Source: JBGLNJ01 sp041300525 (GTDB taxonomy: Bacteria; Chloroflexota; Anaerolineae; Fen-1058). From it: 64,000 nucleotides of DNA. Below, one piece after another: positions 27,294 to 35,247 of this stretch. Below the pieces are notes generated by a model that saw only the letters and a list, made by a program, of their open reading frames with translations, was not told where the DNA came from and searched no databases. Numbering within the stretch: the stretch's first letter is position 1; every line of letters begins with the position of its first letter. The DNA lies in the NCBI GenBank assembly GCA_041300525.1, contig JBGLNJ010000001.1, positions 2,790,001 through 2,854,000 of the forward strand. The letters are read 5' to 3'. The translations under genes and the position numbers were made by a program.

Positions 27294-27959
27294 CTACTTT
27301 ACCCACTGAAAGCTCCGAGCAATCTTTTCAAAAGTAGGGGCATATTTCTCCGACTGGTCCGACGTAGTGCTAAAGGTGAGCATGTAGAGATCCCGGCTCT
27401 TGATAATCAGGTACTGTGTCACCGTTGTGGTACTGGCTTGACCGCTCAAGGCGGTCATATTCCGACGAAACTGCACTTCTTCTGCGACACCAGCCGGCAG
27501 GTGCACACGCCAGTGGATTACGGGCTTTATGGCCTCTTCCGAACTATCCAACCATCCGGTATAGACATTGATGTAGGAATCCAAAGACCTTTCTGTCGGT
27601 TGCTTAAATACGATGACAGTCGTAGCAAGACCAGTCGGTGCAGATTCCGGTGCAAAATCCATGCCGACAAACTTGAATAGATTATTGACTCCAAGTTCAC
27701 GGGTCACTTCGTCCCACAAGGCCGCCATCTGCGGGTTTTGTTCCCTGGCAACGTTCATGGCAGTGTCTGTAGTCTCCGAATCCCAGGGTTGCCATGTCGG
27801 CGGCAGAGCAACAACAAACCCATCGGTTGGTCTTTCGTACCGAGTCCAGCCTGCTTCCAGGGTGGGCGTTGGCGCAACCGCTGGAATGCCGCATCCGACC
27901 AAAAGTAAAAAGACTAAAACAGCACCCACAATCTGCTGTGACATTTTGTAGTGGTGCAT
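27294..27959 (-). CDS. Lipoprotein of unknown function
   Basis: ATG 27959 (or 27944) starts a signal peptide with lipobox LLLVGC, followed by a Pro/Thr linker. The mature part (about 185 residues) resembles PsbP/DUF1795-like proteins: it opens with YERPTDGFVVALPPTW, has an IIKSRDLYMLTFSTTSDQ strand and ends in FEKIARSFQWVK, a pattern typical of the family (F-x-x-I-x-x-S-F). It probably sits on the outer face of the membrane. It lies immediately upstream of the VanW gene and may be cotranscribed with it. Confidence 0.7.
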   Translation of the reverse strand: MHHYKMSQQIVGAVLVFLLLVGCGIPAVAPTPTLEAGWTRYERPTDGFVVALPPTWQPWDSETTDTAMNVAREQNPQMAALWDEVTRELGVNNLFKFVGMDFAPESAPTGLATTVIVFKQPTERSLDSYINVYTGWLDSSEEAIKPVIHWRVHLPAGVAEEVQFRRNMTALSGQASTTTVTQYLIIKSRDLYMLTFSTTSDQSEKYAPTFEKIARSFQWVK

Positions 27960-28038
27960 CCGCCACTCCTTCATACGAGTTCTGTTGCGTGGCCATTGTG
28001 TGCCGATTGGCAGACTTTGCCTCTCACGACTGAGGCTC

Positions 28039-28935
28039 TTACGCCGGCAGCCGCAACGTCTGCTCCACCTCATCCACCTTGCCGACGACGCGCCAGGACG
28101 GAACCCACGCCAGCCCGAACGCGTCCACCGTAATGTCGCTCTTGCGCGCCTTGAGCGTGATCGCTTGCGCGCTGTCCAGCACCGCCGCCCACCGCTGGCT
28201 GATCTCGGCGACCTCGTCTTCGAGCGCGCCGCGCAGTTGCTCCAGCACGTCTTCCAAATCGGCGAGGGTATCTTCCGACTCTTGCACTTCCGATTCGGCC
28301 TTTTGCGTCAAGCGGCGTCGGCGCGAGGCATACGTGACGGCATAACTCTGCCGTCGCCCGGTCAAGAAATTGAAGACCGACTCGGCGACGCCGACCGTCT
28401 CTTCCCGCTTGCGCCCGGTCAAGTCGGCCTGATCCTGTTCCAACTCGCGTTCCTCTTTGCGGAGTTGCTTTTCCACGCGGGCGATCTCGCGCTGGTATTT
28501 CGATTTGACTTGGGTGATTTCGGCGTCGCGCTTGACGCGCACCTCGGACTCGACCCGCGCGCGAAAATCGCGCGGCGTTTCGTTGGGGATACCCGCCGAT
28601 TTCAGTTGTGGATGGACCATCACCGACACCGTCACGTCACGGTAAACATACCCGGCAAAATCACGCTCGAAAGCTGCCAGCGTCCGAGCGTTCAACGCGC
28701 CGCGCGGCAGTTCGGCAAACTGCGCATCTTCCGAGGGTTGGACGCTGAGCGAGCTGCGCTCCACCGCAGCATCATCCACCGCGCCCCAATCCAGGCTCAT
28801 GCGTGTGGACGGAATCGGCACGAGCCGTGTGACCGTCTGCTGGTGCGGCACGGCCAACCGGCGGTCGGCAAAACGCACCGTGGCAATGCCCAACAAGCGC
28901 GGCTCGTAGACCAATTGTTTGCTCTCGACCAAGAT
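28039..28935 (-). pseudogene. C-terminal part of a HerA/DUF87-like ATPase with coiled coil
   Basis: No start codon with a ribosome-binding site is visible and the recognisable sequence begins at VESKQLVYEPRLLGIATV, so the N-terminal ATPase part is missing. About residues 115-215 form a long charged coiled coil (repeated EKQLRKEERELEQDQADL-type heptads), ending in ITVDAFGLAWVPSW. In full-length proteins of this architecture the coil follows a HerA/VirB4-like ATPase domain. I base the assignment on recollection of this tail, not on motifs, so it is provisional. The cut lies at about 28935. Confidence 0.45.
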
Positions 28936-29741
28936 CGAGATCGGAAGCTACCATGTTTGTCGGTTTCAACAACTTTCCAGACCGGGACAAGTACAGCATC
29001 TCGTCGGTCCGGATCGCGGTCAGCGCAGCCGCGCCGCTCGCGCCCGAAGTGCAAGATCGCTTTCAGGTTCTCACTGGCGGCACACTGGTTCAGGCTTACG
29101 GCCTGACCGAGACCAGCCCGGCGGCCTCTATGGAACCTCTCAGCCACCCGCGCGCGCACTCGATCGGCGTGCCGCTGCCCGATACCGACATGAAAATTGT
29201 GGACGTTGACACCGGCCAGCAAGAGCTGCCGACGGGCGAAGTGGGTGAGATCATCATCAAAGGCCCGCAGGTGATGAAGGGTTATTGGAACATGCCCACC
29301 GAAACGGCCAACGCGTTGTGCGTCGGGCCGGACGGCCAGCCCGGTTGGTTCCACTCGGCCGACATCGGCTACATGGACGAAGACGGTTACTTTCACATCG
29401 TGGATCGCAAGAAGGACATGCTGATCGTCGGCGGCTATAACGTCTATCCCACCGAGATCGAAGCCGTGCTGTTCGAGCATCCCAAGATCAAAGAGGCGGC
29501 AGCCATCGGTATGCCGGACGAACGATTGGGCGAAGTGACCCGAGCCTACGTCGTCCTCAAGCAAGGCGAGACCGCCACCGAAGAAGAGATCATTGCTTTC
29601 TGCAAAGAGCGAATGGCATCCTATAAAGCGCCGCGTTCCGTCACGTTCCGCGACGACCTGCCCAAATCCATGATTGGCAAAGTGCTGCGCCGCGAGCTGC
29701 GCGAGGAAGAGCGTAAGCTTGCCGAGAGCGGGCGCACATAA
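28936..29741 (+). pseudogene. C-terminal half of an acyl-CoA synthetase/AMP-forming ligase
   Basis: Recognisable sequence begins near SSVRIAVSAAAPL and covers motif QAYGLTETSPAA (A5), WFHSADIGYMDEDGYF (A7), DRKKDMLIVGGYNVYP (A8) and the C-terminal lysine motif PKSMIGKVLRREL (A10). The N-terminal ~250 residues with the P-loop TSGTTGxPK are missing. Members activate carboxylic acids to acyl-CoA through an acyl-AMP intermediate. The following two genes are redox enzymes running in the same direction. With the P-loop lost, activity is not expected unless the join is an assembly error. Confidence 0.88.
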
Positions 29742-29790
29742 ACGCAGATATTGGAATCAGCGTGTGTCTGCGCCCTACTGGAGAAGAGAC

Positions 29791-31314
29791 TTGACCAAGA
29801 AATACGATGCCATCGTCATTGGCGCGGGACTGGGCGGGCTTTCGGCGGCGACGATGCTGGCCCGCAATGGCTTGAGCGTTCTCCTCCTGGAACGGCACAA
29901 TGTCCCCGGCGGCTATGCCACCAGCTTTGTGCGTGGCCGCTACGAATTCGAGATCGCCCTGCACGAGCTTTCGGGCATCGGCCCGCCCGAGCGCCGGGGC
30001 AACCTCTACCGCTACCTGGATTACCTGGGTGTGGCGAGCAAAGTCGAGTTCCTCCGCACGAGCAATCTCTATCGCTCCGTCTTTCCTGGCCTGGATATCA
30101 CTCTGCCGGTCGGGCGCGAAGAGTTTGAGGCCAGGCTTTGCGAGACCTTTCCCCACGAAGCCACGGGCATCCGCCGTTTTGTAAAGCGCGTGTTCGACAT
30201 GGGCCACGATTTCGGCAAGATCGTTCGCGAGCGCGGCGTGCGCAACCCTATAACCATGCCCCTGCGCTTCCCGCACTTTTTTCGCTATCTGCCGACGACG
30301 TGGGCGCACGTGCTCAACCGCGATGTGCGCGACCCGCGCGCGCGTGCGACACTTTCGCAGTACTGGGGTTACTTTGGCATGCCGCCATCCCAAATCTCGT
30401 TTCTGTATTTTGCAACCGGGCTGGCGGCTTATGTTCGTCAAGGGCCGGCCTTTCCCCGGGACCGTTCACAGGCGCTTTCCAATGCCTTCATCTCGACGTT
30501 CGAAGAGTTGGGCGGCCAAGTGCAATTCAACTGCGGCGTCCGGCGCATCACTACGACGGATGGCCGCGTCACCGGCGTGATCACCGAAGAGGACGAAGAG
30601 ATCGTGGCCGATTGGATCATCTCCAATGCCGATCCCATCACGACCTGCCGAGACATGATCGGCGCGCAAGCGCCGTCCGATTTCTTTGCGAAACTCCAGT
30701 CGAGCGAAGTGGCCGCTTCCACCGTCAACGTTTACCTGGGCGTGGCGCGACCGCACGAGAAATTGGGCCTGAACGAGCACGAGATCTTTATCAACGGTGA
30801 TGATGACTTTGATCGCCAATACGCGCAGATGCGCAAACTCGAACCACCGAGCGCCATCGCCGTCACGTGCTACAACGTCGTCTATCCCGACATCTCGCCG
30901 CCGGGCACTTCAATGGTCGTGCTGACGGCGCTCATGTTCGGCGAGCCGTGGTACCAGGTTCCGCCCGCCGAGTACGTAGACACCAAGAATCGCATCGCGG
31001 ATGGCATACTCCGCCTGGCTGAAACGATTGCGCCCGGCCTGCGTGAGTATGCCGAGGTAGTAGAAGTGTCCACTCCCCTCACCAACATTCGCTATGCCGG
31101 CACGCGCGGCGGCAGCATCTATGGCTTCAACCAACCGCCACGCGATAACATGGTCTGGCGCATGGGACATCGCGGGCCGATGGATGGACTGTACTTTGTC
31201 GGCGCGTGGACTCAGCCGGGCGGCGGCTTTGAACCGGCCATGATGTCCGGGCAGATGGCGGGTGGAGCGATCCTGAGCAAGATCAAAAAGATGCGCGCGG
31301 AGCGGGAGGCATAG
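29791..31314 (+). CDS. FAD-dependent phytoene-desaturase-like oxidoreductase
   Basis: TTG 29791 is taken as start because the dinucleotide-binding motif VIGAGLGGLSAATMLARNG follows at residue 7; the ribosome-binding site is weak. The ERHNVPGGYATSF segment holds the E that binds FAD ribose. The C-terminus has VGAWTQPGGGFEPAMMSG, the second FAD signature of the CrtI/retinol-saturase group. The 507 residues fit the family. Members desaturate, isomerise or reduce carotenoids or other lipids, and no carotenoid genes are near. It directly abuts the flavin reductase gene, whose ATG comes right after its TAG, so the two probably work as one electron-transfer unit. Confidence 0.85.
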   Translation: MTKKYDAIVIGAGLGGLSAATMLARNGLSVLLLERHNVPGGYATSFVRGRYEFEIALHELSGIGPPERRGNLYRYLDYLGVASKVEFLRTSNLYRSVFPGLDITLPVGREEFEARLCETFPHEATGIRRFVKRVFDMGHDFGKIVRERGVRNPITMPLRFPHFFRYLPTTWAHVLNRDVRDPRARATLSQYWGYFGMPPSQISFLYFATGLAAYVRQGPAFPRDRSQALSNAFISTFEELGGQVQFNCGVRRITTTDGRVTGVITEEDEEIVADWIISNADPITTCRDMIGAQAPSDFFAKLQSSEVAASTVNVYLGVARPHEKLGLNEHEIFINGDDDFDRQYAQMRKLEPPSAIAVTCYNVVYPDISPPGTSMVVLTALMFGEPWYQVPPAEYVDTKNRIADGILRLAETIAPGLREYAEVVEVSTPLTNIRYAGTRGGSIYGFNQPPRDNMVWRMGHRGPMDGLYFVGAWTQPGGGFEPAMMSGQMAGGAILSKIKKMRAEREA

Positions 31315-32538
31315 ATGGCAGAGATCATCAACTGGCTTCAGGATATCCGCGAGTATCTGCGGGTGTCGCAAGAGCGAAAGCAGCTCCGCCAGGTGGGGCG
31401 CGGATTTGACTACACCCAAGAAAAAATCGTGGCGCAGCAGGTTGTATCCCAGCTTCATCCCAAACGGATGCGGCTGCGCGTGCAAGAGATCGTTCAAGCC
31501 TCGCCCACGGCCAAGACCCTTCGCTTCGAGCGCGTGGACGGCCCGCTGCCGCCCTTTCGAGCCGGGCAATACGTCAACGTATTTGTAGACGTGGATGGCG
31601 TGTTGACGAGTCGCCCTTACAGCATCGCGTCACCGCCCCCCCTTTCATCTCCCCCGCTTGCGGCCACCCCTTTCATCCCCCCCGCTTGCGAGGGGGACAT
31701 CCTGGAACTGACCGTGCGAGATAAACCCGGCGGCTTTGTCGCGCCGTATTTGCTCAACGAAGTCAAGGTCGGCGACGAGCTGGAAACGACCGGCCCGAGC
31801 GGCAGTTTTTACCACGAGCCACTCATTGACGGCGACGATTTGGTCTTTTTGGCGGGCGGCAGCGGCATCACGCCGTTCATGAGCATCATTCGAGACGCCA
31901 TTCGGCGCGACCGTCCGATCAAGATGCACCTGCTTTACGGCAGTCGCACGCGGGACGATGTTATCTACGCCGATGAGCTGGCGCAACTCACCGCGAATCA
32001 CTCTCATTTCAAATACGCGCTCGTCATCTCCGAACCACCGTCCGGCTACAGCGGTCTCACCGGATTTCTCGACGCCAGGCTTGTCCGCGAACAAATTGGC
32101 GATGTGGCAGGCAAAACCTTTTACGTCTGCGGCCCTAACGTCATGTACGACTTTTGCCAGGCCGCACTGAAGGAACTCGGCGTGCCAACGCACAAGATTC
32201 GGCGCGAGCTCTACGGCCCGCCGGCTGACGTGACCCAGGAGCCGGGTTGGCCGGAGCATATCCGAGCCGATCAGGTTTTCAATGTCGAAATCGTGGGACG
32301 CGCGCAGCGTACCATCCGCGCCCTGGCGGGCGAGCCGCTGATGAACTCGTTGGAACGCTATAGCATCGTCGTGCCGGCGGTCTGTCGTTCCGGCGAATGT
32401 AGCGCCTGCCGCGCCAAACTTGTCTCCGGCCAGGTGTTCATGCCCGCTCACACCGGTTTGCGCGCGTCCGACCGAGAGCACGGCTATATCCATCCCTGCG
32501 TGAGCTATCCACTGCAAGATTTGCGGATTCGCCTCTGA
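31315..32538 (+). CDS. Flavodoxin-reductase-like protein with C-terminal 2Fe-2S ferredoxin domain
   Basis: ATG 31315 follows the TAG of the previous gene with GGGAGG just upstream. An N-terminal extension (about 60 residues) precedes the FAD domain (RPYSIASPP near residue 99), the NAD(P) domain (FLAGGSGITPF; CGPNVMYDF) and a C-terminal plant-type ferredoxin domain with C-x4-C-x2-C (VCRSGECSACRA) and a distant Cys. This is the phenol/oxygenase reductase layout, passing electrons from NAD(P)H to a partner oxygenase or oxidoreductase. The insertion PPPLSSPPLAATPFIPPACE (about residues 106-125) sits in a loop and derives from a C-rich mini-repeat. The partner is probably the adjacent FAD enzyme. 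Confidence 0.9.
   Translation: MAEIINWLQDIREYLRVSQERKQLRQVGRGFDYTQEKIVAQQVVSQLHPKRMRLRVQEIVQASPTAKTLRFERVDGPLPPFRAGQYVNVFVDVDGVLTSRPYSIASPPPLSSPPLAATPFIPPACEGDILELTVRDKPGGFVAPYLLNEVKVGDELETTGPSGSFYHEPLIDGDDLVFLAGGSGITPFMSIIRDAIRRDRPIKMHLLYGSRTRDDVIYADELAQLTANHSHFKYALVISEPPSGYSGLTGFLDARLVREQIGDVAGKTFYVCGPNVMYDFCQAALKELGVPTHKIRRELYGPPADVTQEPGWPEHIRADQVFNVEIVGRAQRTIRALAGEPLMNSLERYSIVVPAVCRSGECSACRAKLVSGQVFMPAHTGLRASDREHGYIHPCVSYPLQDLRIRL
31633..31696. repeat. G/C-tract mini-repeat inserted in the reductase gene
   Basis: The unit ccccctttcatctcccccgcttgcg occurs twice in tandem, the second ending in gaggggg. It is translated as a Pro/Ala-rich loop between two conserved strands of the FAD domain. 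Related units: 1498-1534 and 55651-55697. Confidence 0.6.
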
Positions 32539-32633
32539 CAAATGACGAATTTCGTCGTCCATCGTTGATCCTTCGTCGCCAAAGAAAAACACACTTTGAC
32601 CGCGCACGGTAAAATAGCCACGAGGTATTCCAG

Positions 32634-33611
32634 ATGATGAAAACCAGAATCACCGAGCTGTTCGGCATTGAGCACCCTATCGTCGGCGGGTGCATGATGC
32701 ACATCTCCAAGCCCGAGTTTGTCGCGGCGATTTCGAACGCCGGCGCGTTGGGAATGATGGCATCGGCTATGTACGCCACACAGGACGAATTCCGTCAGGC
32801 CGTCCGCCGCGTAAAGGACTTGACCGACAAACCCTTTGGCGTCAACCTGAGCCTGCATCCGGCGATACGCCCCATTGACAACGGCCTCTACAGGGACGTC
32901 ATCATCGAGGAAGGCGTGCCGGTCGCGGAAACCAGCGGCCATCGCCCGCCGGAGGATTTGCTGGCGCAGCTCAAGGCGGGTGGCGTCAAGACCATGCACA
33001 AGTGCGTCAGTGTCCGGCATGCCCTCATCGCGCAAAAGGCCGGCGTGGACACGGTGACCGTCTTCGGCAGCGAAGGCGGCGGCCACATCGGCGAGTTGGG
33101 ACTGACAACGTTCGTGCTCGTTCCGCTCGCCGCTGACACTTTGAATGTACCGGTGTTGGCGGCGGGCGGCATTGCCGATGGACGAGAATTGTTGGCAGCG
33201 CTGGCGCTTGGCGCAGACGGCGTGACGATTGGCACACGGCTGCTGCTCACAGACGAGTGTCCCATCCACGAAAACCTGAAGCGGGCATTGGCTTCCGCAA
33301 CAGAATTGGATACGCTGCCAGTCCTCGGCTCCCTTCGCAACGCAGTGCGCGCCTGGAAGAACGCCGCTGCGCTCAAGGTCGTCGAGTTGGAAGCCGGGCA
33401 GGCTGAGCTTGGCGAGATTCTGGCCGTGGTTGGCGGCGCAGCCACCCGGCGCATGATTGAGGATGGCGACGTGGATGCGGGTGTGCTCGCCTGCAGCCAG
33501 AGCATCGGCGGCGTGCGCGAGATCAAACCGGTTGCAGAGGTCGTCCGCGAGATTGTGCGCGGAGCGGTCGAGCAAATGTCAAACCTCAGATTTCAAACAG
33601 GAGAACAATAG
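32634..33611 (+). CDS. Nitronate monooxygenase-type flavoprotein
   Basis: The 325-residue TIM-barrel protein has the family landmarks: FGIEHPIVGGCMM at the N-terminus, NAGALGMMAS, VFGSEGGGHIGE, and VLAAGGIADGRELLAALALGADGVTIGT with the phosphate-binding strand. In the family, FMN binds there and a nitronate or enoyl-type substrate is oxidised with oxygen. FabK-like enoyl reductases look similar, so the exact reaction stays open. The following hydrolase start (GTG 33611) overlaps the stop by one base, suggesting translational coupling. There is a gap of 95 bases after the reductase gene. Confidence 0.88.
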   Translation: MMKTRITELFGIEHPIVGGCMMHISKPEFVAAISNAGALGMMASAMYATQDEFRQAVRRVKDLTDKPFGVNLSLHPAIRPIDNGLYRDVIIEEGVPVAETSGHRPPEDLLAQLKAGGVKTMHKCVSVRHALIAQKAGVDTVTVFGSEGGGHIGELGLTTFVLVPLAADTLNVPVLAAGGIADGRELLAALALGADGVTIGTRLLLTDECPIHENLKRALASATELDTLPVLGSLRNAVRAWKNAAALKVVELEAGQAELGEILAVVGGAATRRMIEDGDVDAGVLACSQSIGGVREIKPVAEVVREIVRGAVEQMSNLRFQTGEQ

Positions 33612-34744
33612 TGGACACACAACACCCTCAACGCCCAATGCTGACGACTGCGCCGTACTCAGCGGCGCAAGCTGCCGTCGCGTTTGTCATCTGCCTGGTG
33701 ATACTGGTTGGCGCAGTCGTGGTCGCGTCGCTCGTGCAAAAGGATTTTGGCCGGGTCGAGGTGACCAACGTGACCTATCCGAATTACAACAACATTCCGA
33801 TCCGGGCCAAGCTCCTTAGGCCCATCGGCGCGACGCAGAGCGCGCCCGCGCCGGGCGTCGTCTACATTCACGGCTATCAGAACAATCGAGAAACAAGCGA
33901 CGCCTATTGCATCGAGCTGGCGCGGCGGGGCTTGGTCGTCCTCGAAATTGACGCCATCGGTCGAGGCAACTCGGGCATCCCCAACGATCCCAAAAGCCCC
34001 GACTTTGACAAGACGTATGGCGCTACGAGTTCCTTCCAGTATCTCAAGTCGCAGCCTTTCGTGAATCCCGACTCGGTGGGCATGATGGGGCACAGCCTGG
34101 GCGCCGAGATGGCCTACACCGTCGCCCTAAAAGACCCAACCGTCAAAGCGACAAGTCTCTCTGGTTTCGCCTACACCGTCGAGGCTTCCCAGACCAATCC
34201 CAAGAACGTGCTCATGATCTTTGGCAAGTGGGATGAGTATCGTACTCGCATGACGGGAACGCGGGACTTTGAAAAGGAATGGATGAGCACAGCGCAAACT
34301 CGTCGGGCGATTCCCGGCGAGAATCTCCAACTGAACACGACGTATGGGGATTTCGGCCAGGGAACTGCCCGCCGAGTCTATATGCCCTATGCCGTCCACC
34401 TCCAGGAATCTCACAGCGAGGCGGCGATTGCCGAATCGCTGGTGTGGATAAAGAACGCGCTGCGTCCGGCGGAGCAAGACTGGATTGACCCGGCCAGCCA
34501 AATCTGGCCGATCAAAGAGTGGGCCACCCTGATCGCGATGCTGGCGGGCCTGGCGTCTGTCTTGCCGCTGGGACTGGTGTTGCTGAAAACCGGATTCTTT
34601 CACTCGCTCCAAGGTAAGGCCGCCGGCTCGTATGTCTGCGTCGGCAAATCGTATTGGAAATTCTTTGCCATCAACGGGCTGCTGATGTGGCTCTACTTGC
34701 CGCTCATCTTTGCCCTGTTCGGCCTGCTCGTCTACCACAGGTGA
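33611..34744 (+). CDS. Membrane-anchored alpha/beta hydrolase, probably C-terminally truncated
   Basis: GTG 33611 overlaps the TAG of the preceding gene. One membrane segment (about residues 21-42) precedes an alpha/beta-hydrolase domain: VYIHGYQNN (oxyanion loop), EIDAIGRGNSG, GHSLGAEMAY (nucleophile elbow, Ser about 160), and a probable Asp and His near 202 and 258. Two more membrane segments follow (about 300-320 and 352-374), where the protein stops. Relatives usually continue with further membrane helices, so I infer a loss of the C-terminus at about 34740. The catalytic domain itself is complete. Confidence 0.7.
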   Translation: MDTQHPQRPMLTTAPYSAAQAAVAFVICLVILVGAVVVASLVQKDFGRVEVTNVTYPNYNNIPIRAKLLRPIGATQSAPAPGVVYIHGYQNNRETSDAYCIELARRGLVVLEIDAIGRGNSGIPNDPKSPDFDKTYGATSSFQYLKSQPFVNPDSVGMMGHSLGAEMAYTVALKDPTVKATSLSGFAYTVEASQTNPKNVLMIFGKWDEYRTRMTGTRDFEKEWMSTAQTRRAIPGENLQLNTTYGDFGQGTARRVYMPYAVHLQESHSEAAIAESLVWIKNALRPAEQDWIDPASQIWPIKEWATLIAMLAGLASVLPLGLVLLKTGFFHSLQGKAAGSYVCVGKSYWKFFAINGLLMWLYLPLIFALFGLLVYHR

Positions 34745-35247
34745 CGGTGAGCAATGTGGACGTGGCCGGGGGCAACATTATCAAGGACAATTACTTTTAC
34801 GTCCAGGCCGATAGCGGCACCGCCCGCCGCGCCGTCGAGATTCGCATCACCGATGTGTTCTTTGCGTGTCTGATCGCGTTAGCGACGCCTGAAAAGAAAT
34901 GCGTTTTCCTGCTTGATTCCTACGGAGGCGTAACTGAAGAGGCCGACCGCTGGCTGCGCGACAATCTGCTCACTCGCCTGCGTGACAAGCAACTTGCCAA
35001 CGTCATCGCCATCATCGCCGGGCGCACGACGCCGGACTTTTCCGATGAGTGGAAAGCGCGGCTGGCCTCGACCGGACTGGACCCTTTCACGCAAGACGAC
35101 GTGACGGACTATGTCACGAACAAACGCAAAGTGACCAGCCTGGATGTTGCGACGGTGTTCAAGACGTGTGGCGGACGTCCGGGCCTGCTCAGCCAGATGG
35201 TGGAACTGGCGACGATGGGGACGGAAAAAGCGGAGGATTGGCTATGA
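34741..35247 (+). CDS. C-terminal part of a STAND-type ATPase
   Basis: The frame starts with candidate GTG codons at 34741 and 34747 but no P-loop is present. Residues 55-60 have CVFLLDSYGG, a Walker-B-like strand (hhhhD-S-Y) typical of the nSTAND group, followed by LRDKQLANVIAIIAGR (sensor-1 strand with R), then TGLDPFTQDDVTDYV and GGRPGLLSQMVEL, which are winged-helix landmarks of this group. The N-terminal nucleotide-binding half is missing. The stop TGA at 35245 overlaps the ATG of the TPR protein (ATGA), so the two are translationally coupled and probably form one sensor machine. Confidence 0.6.
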   Translation: MTVSNVDVAGGNIIKDNYFYVQADSGTARRAVEIRITDVFFACLIALATPEKKCVFLLDSYGGVTEEADRWLRDNLLTRLRDKQLANVIAIIAGRTTPDFSDEWKARLASTGLDPFTQDDVTDYVTNKRKVTSLDVATVFKTCGGRPGLLSQMVELATMGTEKAEDWL

